Positions 8,302 through 15,665 of a stretch of DNA of 64,000 nt are shown here, one piece after another (the first letter of the stretch is position 1; every line of letters starts with the position of its first letter). This DNA comes from Desulfurivibrio sp044068625 (lineage in GTDB: Bacteria; Desulfobacterota; Desulfobulbia; Desulfobulbales; Desulfurivibrionaceae). Both the position numbers and the translations under genes were made by a program. Below the pieces are notes generated by a model that searched no databases, was not told where the DNA came from, and saw only the letters and a program-made list of their open reading frames with translations. The stretch spans positions 1 to 64,000 of the forward strand of contig NZ_JBIPKH010000014.1 in NCBI RefSeq assembly GCF_044068625.1, written 5' to 3'.

Positions 8302-8352
8302 ACGGGGAGCGGGGCCGGGCGTTTTCGCGCCGCCCTGGCTCCCCGTTTTTTT
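8302..8352 (+). terminator. intrinsic terminator of the tusA operon
   Basis: A nine-base stem acggggagc (8302-8310) pairs with gctccccgt (8338-8346), enclosing further GC-rich pairing around a gttttcgc loop, and is followed by seven T. It lies 48 bases after the last gene of the sulfur-relay operon. Confidence 0.85.
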
Positions 8353-8393
8353 CTCCGGCGTGACTTGCCGATCACTCCTTTCGGGACGAAGCT

Positions 8394-9368
8394 TTGGGTG
8401 CTGCTCCTTATCTTTCGGTGGTTATTCCCAACCATAACGGGGCGGCAACCATCGGCCTCTGCCTGGAGGCGGTGCTGGCCTCGGAAACCGAGGTGAAGTT
8501 CGAGGTGGTGGTGGCCGACGACGGCTCCCGGGACGATTCGGTGGCGATCATCCGCCGCTATCCCTGTCGGCTGGTAGAGCTGCCCGAGCAACGGGGAGCC
8601 TCGGCGGCCCGCAATGCCGGGGCGGCGGCGGCCAGGGGGGAGGTGATCCTCTTCATCGACGCCGACTGCATTGTCCTGCCGGAGACGGTTACCGCGGCGG
8701 CGGCCGCTGCCCGCCGCTCCGGCCCGGAGTGGATCATCGGCGGCACCTACACCCGGCTGCCCTACGACCAGGGCTTCTTCAGCCGGTTCCAATCGGTCTT
8801 TATCCACCACTTTGAAACCAAGCGGTTGGAGGCGCCCGATTATGTCGCCACCCACGCCATGGTGATCCATGCCGCCACCCTGCAGGCCGCCGGCGGCTTT
8901 CCGGAAAAATTTCTGCCGATTATCGAGGATGTGGAGTTCAGCCACCGGCTGCGCCGGCTGGGCTACCGGATGCGGATGGACCCGGCCATCCTGGTGCGCC
9001 ATCTCTTCAATTACGATCTGCGCCGCTCCCTAAAAAACGCCTGGCGCAAATCGCGTTACTGGACGATCTACTCCCTGGGCTGCCGGGACCTGCTGAGCGA
9101 TTCCGGCACCGCCTCCCACGAACTCAAGATCAACGTGCTGGCCCTGGCCCTGGCCCTGGCCCTGCTGCTGGCCGGGCTGCCGCTGGCCTCTGCCCTGGCC
9201 ATGGCCGGCAATCTCTGGATCCAGCGCCACCTGCTGGCCGCCTTTTACCGGACCGGCGGGCTCTCCTTCGCCCTGACCGCCGGGGCCTACTACACCCTGC
9301 TCTACCCCCTGCCGGTGGGCCTGGGCGGCCTGGTCGGCGCCTTGCAGTATCACAGGGGGGACCGATGA
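8394..9368 (+). CDS. family 2 glycosyltransferase with C-terminal membrane segments
   Basis: A 324-residue GT-A enzyme. It shows VVIPNHNG near the start, VVADDGSRDDS, RNAGAAAARGEVILFIDADC (the DxD-like metal and nucleotide-sugar site) and an EDVEFSHRLRRLGY segment that supplies the catalytic base. Residues from about 250 form two hydrophobic helices, so it is probably membrane-anchored and modifies a lipid-linked or surface glycan. The only in-frame start after the upstream stop is TTG 8394. It is coupled by a four-base overlap to the radical SAM gene that follows. Confidence 0.8.
   Translation: MGAAPYLSVVIPNHNGAATIGLCLEAVLASETEVKFEVVVADDGSRDDSVAIIRRYPCRLVELPEQRGASAARNAGAAAARGEVILFIDADCIVLPETVTAAAAAARRSGPEWIIGGTYTRLPYDQGFFSRFQSVFIHHFETKRLEAPDYVATHAMVIHAATLQAAGGFPEKFLPIIEDVEFSHRLRRLGYRMRMDPAILVRHLFNYDLRRSLKNAWRKSRYWTIYSLGCRDLLSDSGTASHELKINVLALALALALLLAGLPLASALAMAGNLWIQRHLLAAFYRTGGLSFALTAGAYYTLLYPLPVGLGGLVGALQYHRGDR
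9138..9161 (+). repeat. ctggcc hexanucleotide x4 inside the glycosyltransferase gene
   Basis: Four perfect copies of ctggcc encode alternating Leu-Ala in the first C-terminal membrane helix. Repeat number changes would add or remove Leu-Ala pairs without shifting the frame. Confidence 0.6.
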
Positions 9369-10477
9369 GTTCACTGCCCGGCCGCTACTCCCCTTTCCGC
9401 CATCTGGGCGATATTTTCTGGAAACGGCGCCCCATTCACCTGACCGTTTTCCTCACCCGACGCTGCAACCAGCGCTGCTCCTTCTGCTTTTACCTGGCCG
9501 CCGACTCAACGCCCGGGGCCGGGAGCGCCGCCGGCGAGCTGACCCTGACCGAACTGGAGAAGATCGCCGCCTCCTGCCCGCCCCTGCTCTGGCTGGCCTT
9601 CTCCGGCGGAGAGATTTTCCTCCGTTCCGATCTGGCCCAGGTCACCGCCGCCTTCTACCGCCGGACCAAACCGGCCATCATCCTGTTGCCCAGCAACGGC
9701 CAGGCCACCGATCTGATTGTAAAAACCACCGCCGGGATTGTCCGCGACTGCCCCAAAAGCACGGTGGTGGTCAAGCTCTCCCTGGACGGCCCCCAGGAGG
9801 TCCACGACCGCCTGCGCGGGGTGCCGGGGGCCCATGCCGCCTGCCTGCGCACCGCCGCCGCCCTGGGCCAGCTCCAGGAGCGCCATCCCAACTTCGAGCT
9901 GGGAATCAATTCGGTCTTCTGCCCGGCCACCCAGGAGAGCATGATCGCCACCATCGACCTGGTCGCCTCCCTGCCCTTTATCCATACCCACACCATCTCT
10001 TTAGCCCGGGGCGATCTCGCCGACAAGAGCCAGTTGACCGCGGACCTGGAGCAATACCAGGCCGCCTGCGCCTACCTGGAACAAAAACTGAAGAACCGCC
10101 AGGCCGCCACCTACCGCTTCGGCGGCGCCCGACTGAAGGCGGCCCAGGATATTCTCCAGCGGCGCTACATCCTGCGAACCGCCCGGGAGCAAAAAGCGCA
10201 GCTGCCCTGTTTCGCCGGCCGCCTGAACCTGGTGATCACCGATGACGGCACCACCTATCCCTGCGAATCCTTCACCCCCCAAATGGTGATGGGCAATATC
10301 CGGAACCACGACGGGGACCTGAACCGCCTGCTCCGCTCCGAGCAGGCCCGCCGGGTGGTGGCGGCCATCAGCCGGCAAGGCTGCCACTGCACCCATGAGT
10401 GCTACATGATGACCAACATCCTCTTCAACCCCGCCACCTATCCGGCCCTGCTCAAAGAGTACCTCCAGTTCAAATAA
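9365..10477 (+). CDS. radical SAM protein with SPASM-like C-terminal cysteines
   Basis: A 370-residue protein. The radical SAM motif C-x3-C-x2-C is at Cys34, Cys38 and Cys41 (CNQRCSFC), followed by LAFSGGEIFLR, a typical SAM-binding GGE loop. The C-terminus has further cysteines (LPCFAGR, YPCESF, GCHCTHEC), as expected for an auxiliary 4Fe-4S cluster in SPASM or Twitch proteins. No peptide substrate gene is visible next to it. Overlap with the glycosyltransferase (ATGA) suggests a shared job such as modifying a glycolipid or surface molecule. The reaction is unknown. Confidence 0.8.
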   Translation: MSSLPGRYSPFRHLGDIFWKRRPIHLTVFLTRRCNQRCSFCFYLAADSTPGAGSAAGELTLTELEKIAASCPPLLWLAFSGGEIFLRSDLAQVTAAFYRRTKPAIILLPSNGQATDLIVKTTAGIVRDCPKSTVVVKLSLDGPQEVHDRLRGVPGAHAACLRTAAALGQLQERHPNFELGINSVFCPATQESMIATIDLVASLPFIHTHTISLARGDLADKSQLTADLEQYQAACAYLEQKLKNRQAATYRFGGARLKAAQDILQRRYILRTAREQKAQLPCFAGRLNLVITDDGTTYPCESFTPQMVMGNIRNHDGDLNRLLRSEQARRVVAAISRQGCHCTHECYMMTNILFNPATYPALLKEYLQFK

Positions 10478-10482
10478 CCGGG

Positions 10483-11916
10483 TCAACGCCGGCCGAAAAT
10501 CCTGCCCCCGAAATGGAGCCAGAAGAGGCTCTTGACCCCCTCCCAGGCGGCCTTGAGATCGTTGACGCTGCGCAAGGCCAAGAGCCGCCGCCAGAGGAAT
10601 TTGGGCCGGGAGTAGAAGCGTTTGAAGGCGATCCGGCGCAGCTCGTTGATCTCCTCCCGGGTCATGCTGTAGGGGATGAAGGCCGCCCCCTGATAGGTGT
10701 AGTCGGCCAGATCGTGGGAGACGGTACCGTATTTCTCCAGATTGTCCCAGAGTTCGGTGCCGGGAAAAGGGGTCAGGGCGTGGAAATTGGCGATATCGGG
10801 GTCGATCTCCAGGGCAAACTCGATGGATTTAAGGCCGTCGGCGAAGGTCTGGCCGGGGATGCCGAAGAGGAAGGGGGTGTAAACGGTGATCCCCACCCGC
10901 TTGGCGGCCGCCACCGCCTTCCTGGTCTGGGCCAGGGTGATCCCTTTGTGGATGGTGTTGAGGTCCTTTTGCACCCCGCTTTCGGCGCCAAAGAGGATGG
11001 CCCAGCAACCCGCCTCCTTGAAGGCCCTGAGCAGCTTTTCATCCACCTGGTTGACAACGGCCGAGGCAAACCAGGTAAAATCCAGCTTCTCCTCCTTGAT
11101 GCGCCGAGCCAGCTCCATGGCCCGATCGTAATCCGCCGCCAGGGTGTCGTCGATGAATTTGATCTCCCGATAACCCTGGGCCAGACAGTGCCGGATCTCG
11201 GCCATCACGTTGTCCACCGAACGGTAACGGATTCCGCTCTTACGGCTCTTATCGATCTGGAAGCAATAGAGGCAGTGGCGATTGCAGCCCCGGGAGGTGA
11301 TGATCACCGCCACCGGCTTCCGCTTGTAGGTGGCGGGCGGGGGCACGTACTGGCCGGCGGCATCCCCCAGCAGTTCGCGGGCGGGAAAAGGCAGGGCGTC
11401 CAGGTCGGTGATCAGGGGCCGGGGGGGATTTTTCACCACCTCTTCACCCCGGCGCCAGATCAGACCCAACACCCCGGCAAAGTCGCCGCCAGCCAGCCGC
11501 TCCAGCAGCTCCACCACCGTCTCCTCACCCTCGCCGGTGACCACCGCGTCCAGTTGCGGGCATTCCACCAGGCACTGCTCCTGGACGGCGATGGGGAAAG
11601 GCCCCCCCACCGCCAGAAAAAAGTCCCCCTGAACCGATCGCAGAGCTTCGGCCATCGCTTGGGCCTTCTGCCAGCCAAAGGTGGTGGAATAGAGACCGAC
11701 AAAGCGGGGCTTAAACTCGGCCACCCCGGCCATGATCTGCTGGTGGGTCATGAAGGCGCCGTTGTAAAAGCGGACCTCATGACCGGCCCGCTGCAGGGCC
11801 GCGGCCACATAGAGGGTACCCAGGGGTTGCCAGTAGTTGATCTGGCTGCCCGCCGTCTTACTGGCGAAAATCTCCTCGGGAAGCCAGGGGGGAATAATCA
11901 GTGCGCATTTCATCAT
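10483..11916 (-). CDS. B12-binding-domain radical SAM protein
   Basis: A 477-residue protein. Residues 1-150 look like a cobalamin-binding Rossmann domain of class B radical SAM enzymes (ALIIPPWLPEE, PLGTLYVAAALQRAGHEV, VTGEGEE). The radical SAM motif follows at Cys211, Cys215 and Cys218 (RGCNRHCLYCF). The C-terminal part carries WFASAVVNQVDEKLL and LFGAESGVQ, typical of the TIM barrel. Members are methylases or ring-forming enzymes. The start at 11916 was chosen because the longer frame reads through the terminator of the next gene; ATG 11913 is equally possible. It converges on the SPASM-like radical SAM gene with only a 5-base gap. Confidence 0.8.
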   Translation of the reverse strand: MMKCALIIPPWLPEEIFASKTAGSQINYWQPLGTLYVAAALQRAGHEVRFYNGAFMTHQQIMAGVAEFKPRFVGLYSTTFGWQKAQAMAEALRSVQGDFFLAVGGPFPIAVQEQCLVECPQLDAVVTGEGEETVVELLERLAGGDFAGVLGLIWRRGEEVVKNPPRPLITDLDALPFPARELLGDAAGQYVPPPATYKRKPVAVIITSRGCNRHCLYCFQIDKSRKSGIRYRSVDNVMAEIRHCLAQGYREIKFIDDTLAADYDRAMELARRIKEEKLDFTWFASAVVNQVDEKLLRAFKEAGCWAILFGAESGVQKDLNTIHKGITLAQTRKAVAAAKRVGITVYTPFLFGIPGQTFADGLKSIEFALEIDPDIANFHALTPFPGTELWDNLEKYGTVSHDLADYTYQGAAFIPYSMTREEINELRRIAFKRFYSRPKFLWRRLLALRSVNDLKAAWEGVKSLFWLHFGGRIFGRR

Positions 11917-11931
11917 TAACACCAGAGGCTG

Positions 11932-11974
11932 AAAAACAAGGAGGACCACCGCTGCCTCAGCGATGATCCTCCTT
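11932..11974 (-). terminator. intrinsic terminator after the YeeE/YedE gene
   Basis: Read on the minus strand, aaggagga (11974-11967) pairs with tcctcctt (11945-11938), with an inner cgctg/cagcg pair, followed by GTTTTTC. It lies about 40 bases past the stop of the YeeE/YedE gene and separates it from the B12 radical SAM gene. Confidence 0.75.
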
Positions 11975-12014
11975 AAGAACCGACACTTGCCTTACAAAAC
12001 GCAACGGGCCGCGC

Positions 12015-13271
12015 TTACATATCCAGCACGCCTTTCTGGGTCTTCTCGTTCCAGGTTACCGCCAGATACCAGGCGGCCATGGCGCCGAAAATCAGGGCCA
12101 GGGTGCCGCCGTAGCCCAGGAAGGTGTAGGGCAAGTATACAAAGCTGCCCAGGGAACCTTCATGGAAAGGCAAAGGTTGACCGGCCTGGTACCAGGCGAC
12201 AATCCCTTCGATATCCCGGGGGCCATGGATAAACTTGCTGGTCAGGGCCGCGCCGAGACCAAAGAAGGGCACCACGATCCAGAGTTTGATCTGGCCTTCA
12301 CCGACCCGCCAGAGGGCGCCGGTCCCGCAACCACCGGCCAGCACCGCGCCAAAAGCGAAGATCACCCCGCCCAGAACCCCGCCCCAGCCGAAAACACCAC
12401 GCATATAGTGGCCGGGATCGACATAACCCTGGTGCTTGAGGACCATGATCCCCATCACCAGCATGACCACCGAAAGGGCGACGGCCTTGGCCATCTTGCA
12501 GTCACCGGTCATGTGGGGCTCACGGAAGCCCTGGATCATGCACCAGCGGCCCCGCTGAAAGGTGTAGCCCAGGGCCGCGGCCAGCAACAGAACCCCGCCC
12601 AGGGTACCCAGGGGCGACCAACCCTTGTGGCCCCAGAAGAACTCCTCGCTGCCGGCATAGGCGTAAGCGCCGATGATGATCCCCAGCAGGGCCAGAATTC
12701 CCAGCACAATCTGGAAAGCGGCCGGAACATCGATGGTCTTGGCCCCGCCCTGTCCCCAGGAGATATTCTCCATCTCCCAGTAGGTGTATTTCAGGGCCAG
12801 GATGGCGCCGATGACCAAGCCGACAAACATCGAGAAACCGTGGGCGGAAAGATTGCCCAGGGCATTGTAGAACCCACCGACGTTGCAACCACCACCCAGG
12901 ATGGCCCCGATCCCCATCAGGGAACCGGCCACCACCGCCTTGACCATCTCCAACCGCGGCGGAATCCGGAAGGCGAAGTTACCGCCCAGACAGGCGGAAA
13001 CAAAGGCCCCGCCGATAAAGGCGATCCCGATCACCGAACCGCTGTGCAGAAAGATATTGCCGGGGGCCGCTTCGTTGATCCCGACCCCATAAAGGATCCA
13101 ATCGCCCCAGTTCTGAACCGCGCCGGTTGCCCCCCAGGAGGTGTACCAGGCGGCGATCACCACGCTCAAGAAAGCGATGATGATCCCGGTGGTGTAAGGA
13201 TTCCATTTATCCTTACATAGAATTTTGTAGAGCTCCCTCGCCTTCTCCCCAAGCACGCTTCCTTCGCTCAT
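12015..13271 (-). CDS. YeeE/YedE (TsuA-like) family sulfur-compound transporter
   Basis: A 418-residue polytopic membrane protein. Two half-repeats carry the family cysteine motifs: GGGCNVGGFYNALGN in the first half and GGCGTGALWRVGEG in the second, plus RGRWCMIQGF between. TsuA/YeeE members import thiosulfate or related sulfur species through a cysteine relay and often work with a TusA protein; tusA lies 5 kb away here. The N-terminal 25 residues are cytoplasmic and charged. A strong ribosome site (aaaggagagggt) precedes ATG 13271. Its own terminator follows. The substrate is inferred from the family only. Confidence 0.85.
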   Translation of the reverse strand: MSEGSVLGEKARELYKILCKDKWNPYTTGIIIAFLSVVIAAWYTSWGATGAVQNWGDWILYGVGINEAAPGNIFLHSGSVIGIAFIGGAFVSACLGGNFAFRIPPRLEMVKAVVAGSLMGIGAILGGGCNVGGFYNALGNLSAHGFSMFVGLVIGAILALKYTYWEMENISWGQGGAKTIDVPAAFQIVLGILALLGIIIGAYAYAGSEEFFWGHKGWSPLGTLGGVLLLAAALGYTFQRGRWCMIQGFREPHMTGDCKMAKAVALSVVMLVMGIMVLKHQGYVDPGHYMRGVFGWGGVLGGVIFAFGAVLAGGCGTGALWRVGEGQIKLWIVVPFFGLGAALTSKFIHGPRDIEGIVAWYQAGQPLPFHEGSLGSFVYLPYTFLGYGGTLALIFGAMAAWYLAVTWNEKTQKGVLDM

Positions 13272-13321
13272 ACCCTCTCCTTTTTCCTTTTAACCTTAGA
13301 AAGAAATAAGATCACAAACGA

Positions 13322-13363
13322 CTCGGGAGATGGCCTCCCTCTCCAGGCAGTGCATCTCCCGAG
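13322..13363. repeat. perfect 11-bp inverted repeat between two minus-strand genes
   Basis: ctcgggagatg (13322-13332) and catctcccgag (13353-13363) form a perfect stem with a 20-base interior. No T-run follows on either strand, so it is not a standard terminator. It could stabilise the transcript end of the GYGAP gene or bind a protein ahead of the YeeE/YedE gene. Confidence 0.6.
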
Positions 13364-13392
13364 CCAATGTTAATGCTAAGTCGAGTCAGGGC

Positions 13393-13710
13393 TTAGCGGC
13401 CGTAACCACCACCGGGCCGGGGCGGGGGCGCGCCATAACCGCCACCGGAGGGCCGGGGGGGAGGAGCTCCGTAGCCGCCACCGGGCCGGGGCGGGGGCGC
13501 GCCGTAACCACCGGCGGCCGGAGCCTGCTTTTCATCATCTTTCTTCACCGCCGGGGGCGCCCCGTAACCGCCGCCGGCCGGAGCCGCCGGAGCACCATAG
13601 CCACCGGCCCGGGCCTGGGCCTCATCGGGGCCACCGACCTGGCCGTGGAAGGCCACCAGGCCCAGCATCCCAGCTACCACCAGCATTCCAATCACGCGTG
13701 AACTCTTCAT
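13393..13710 (-). CDS. small secreted GYGAP-repeat protein
   Basis: A 105-residue protein. Residues 1-34 form a Sec signal peptide with a hydrophobic core (VIGMLVVAGMLGLVAF) and a likely A-Q-A cleavage site. The mature part is low complexity: five GGYGAP units, three of them in the longer form GGYGAPPPRP-G/S, and a final GGYGR, with one charged spacer (VKKDDEKQ). There are no cysteines. Gly-Tyr-Pro repeats of this kind occur in matrix, adhesive or phase-separating proteins. It has a very strong ribosome site (aaaggaggttccgt) and its own promoter. No characterised family is recognised, and the function is unknown. Confidence 0.75.
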   Translation of the reverse strand: MKSSRVIGMLVVAGMLGLVAFHGQVGGPDEAQARAGGYGAPAAPAGGGYGAPPAVKKDDEKQAPAAGGYGAPPPRPGGGYGAPPPRPSGGGYGAPPPRPGGGYGR

Positions 13711-13830
13711 ACGGAACCTCCTTTAAGTTATGTTCCTACAAGACCTTGTACTCTTCTTCAAAAGACCAGCGAAAAGGCCAGCTTGTTCCATCGCGCGCCG
13801 AATCCCTCCGCCGACGGAATAGATTAGGGC

Positions 13831-13860
13831 ATATTAGGTGATCCTGCGCCGCTTTGTAAA
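13831..13860 (-). promoter_or_regulatory. promoter for the GYGAP-repeat gene
   Basis: On the minus strand, -35 TTTACA (13860-13855) and -10 TAATAT (13836-13831) are separated by 18 bases. The transcript would start about 115 bases before the ATG at 13710. Confidence 0.6.
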
Positions 13861-13898
13861 GAAAAAAATGTTCAGCATCACGGGCTTACCGGAATAGA

Positions 13899-15620
13899 TC
13901 AATCGGGCGCCGCCCCATACACCTCCACCAGGGTGCGATGCTGGAAAGCTCCGCTGTCGACGGCGAAACGGCGCAACAGCTCAAGCCCTCGAATTTTATC
14001 CTCTATATCCCCAGACAGCTCCACCTCTTCCCCCGGCAGGATCAGCACCAGGGCCCGCTTGCGGACCGACTGGGACAGTGTGGCATAAAATCGAGGCAAA
14101 GGCAACTCCCAGGTAAAACGCAGCGAGGAGGTGGCCACCCCCGGTGGCGGCTCAACCGGACTCGAAGGGTGATAAGCCAGGGGGCGGCCGGTGAACAGAT
14201 CCAACAGGGGCACGGCCATCCGGGGGTCCATGGCCGGCTCGGTCGACGGCACCACCACCACCTCCACCCCTTCCACCGCCAGGGTGTCGAGGTAACGCCC
14301 GGCCTGTTGGAGATTGCGCTCGCTCATGCTCTGCAGAAAAGGCAAAAAACCGCCATAGGCCAGCAACAGAGAGGAGGCTGCCACCAGCAGCAACAGATGG
14401 CGCCGCAAGGCGGGCGGTTCCAGATCACGGAGACCGTAGGCGGCCAGCAGGGCCAGCAGGGGAAAGATCGGGATCGAATAGCGAATGCGGCGCACCTCCA
14501 GCAAAACCAGGAGCAGCAGCACCGGCCAGAGCAGGATCAGGTAGCGCGGGTCCCGCAACCGCCCGGCCCGATAGAGGGAGTAGAGGGCGGCGGCGGTCAG
14601 CAGCGGATGGGTCTGAAAGTAAAAGGTGGAGATCAGGCTTTCACTCCAGCCGGCCAGCCCCGGCTTCTGGAACTCCAGCAGGAGTAAGATTTGGGTGGCC
14701 ATCACCTCCCGGTGGTACCAGAAGAGCGGGCCCACCAGCAGCAAAGCGGGGAGCAAAGCCAGGGCCGCCCGCCGCAGAACCAGCCCCCGGCCCCGCTCCA
14801 GGGAGCAGAGCAAAACCGGCAACAGGGCGCTGAGCAGCAGCCAGGCGGAATATTTGCTGAGCAAAACCGCCGCCACCGCCAGGGCGCACAGGACCGGATA
14901 GCAATATCCGCCCCGGACCAGGGCCCGCTGAAAGGCGACCATGGCCAGCAGCAGAAAAAACATGGTTCCGATATCCACCAGCAGCAAGGGGGTCTGGCTG
15001 TAGAGGTAGGGGAAGCCCAAAAAGAAGAGCGCCCCGGCCACCCCGGTCTCCCGATCCCAGAGATCGCGACCGAGAACGGCGATCAGCAGGGCGGTCAGGG
15101 CGAAGAGCAGGGCGTTGAAGAGTTGGAGCGCCAGGCGACTTTCTTCAAAAAAGCTGAGCAGCAGACCGTAGATCAGGGGGATCAGCGGCAGATCGGTCCA
15201 GGCGAAGATCTCCCGGCCCCACTCCCGAAAAAACCAGGCCGGGCCATGGATACTGAGATTTTTGGCCTGGAGAAAGTAACGAGCCGCGTCGACAATCACT
15301 TCCGGGGTATCCAGAAAGGGCAGGCAGACGAGAAAGGCCAGGGGGGGGAGCAGCAGCAGGGGGCGGCCCGGGAGGAGGTCGACCCAACCCCGCCATTCCG
15401 GCAACCGGGCCAGCAGCCAGCAGAGGGGGGTCAGCAGGAGCAACCCCAGGAAAAGCCGCCAGGGGTCGGCAACCTGAAACACCCAGTACCAGCTGGTCAG
15501 GCTGTTATCATCCAGATGGCGGAGCTGGTAGAGCAGCAGGGGCAGCAGCAGGCCCAGGCCGGCAATCAGCAGATGGGCGGCCCGCTCATCCGCCCGGCCA
15601 AGGCCGGAACGCTCGTTCAC
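13899..15620 (-). CDS. GT39-like polytopic membrane glycosyltransferase
   Basis: A 573-residue protein with about 10-12 hydrophobic helices and a soluble C-terminal domain from about residue 420. The first periplasmic loop has DTPEVIVDAARYFLQAKNL and then WTDLPLIPLIYGLL, matching the Asp-bearing acceptor site of the ArnT/PMT (GT39/GT83) superfamily. These enzymes move a sugar from a polyprenyl-phosphate donor to lipid or protein on the outer side of the inner membrane. It follows an FAD oxidoreductase gene by 45 bases and probably belongs to the same transcript. The sugar and acceptor are unknown. Confidence 0.75.
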   Translation of the reverse strand: MNERSGLGRADERAAHLLIAGLGLLLPLLLYQLRHLDDNSLTSWYWVFQVADPWRLFLGLLLLTPLCWLLARLPEWRGWVDLLPGRPLLLLPPLAFLVCLPFLDTPEVIVDAARYFLQAKNLSIHGPAWFFREWGREIFAWTDLPLIPLIYGLLLSFFEESRLALQLFNALLFALTALLIAVLGRDLWDRETGVAGALFFLGFPYLYSQTPLLLVDIGTMFFLLLAMVAFQRALVRGGYCYPVLCALAVAAVLLSKYSAWLLLSALLPVLLCSLERGRGLVLRRAALALLPALLLVGPLFWYHREVMATQILLLLEFQKPGLAGWSESLISTFYFQTHPLLTAAALYSLYRAGRLRDPRYLILLWPVLLLLVLLEVRRIRYSIPIFPLLALLAAYGLRDLEPPALRRHLLLLVAASSLLLAYGGFLPFLQSMSERNLQQAGRYLDTLAVEGVEVVVVPSTEPAMDPRMAVPLLDLFTGRPLAYHPSSPVEPPPGVATSSLRFTWELPLPRFYATLSQSVRKRALVLILPGEEVELSGDIEDKIRGLELLRRFAVDSGAFQHRTLVEVYGAAPD

Positions 15621-15665
15621 CAGCCATCCCCCCCGGAAAGCTCGTCGCCCGAGTACTTGCGGCTC

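Noticed and set aside
10478..10500. Terminator between the converging radical SAM genes
   Set aside because: Only five bases separate the genes and no stem with a T-run is present.
13400..13620. Tandem repeats considered as a CRISPR array
   Set aside because: Units vary in length, are in frame and encode GGYGAP; there are no unique spacers.
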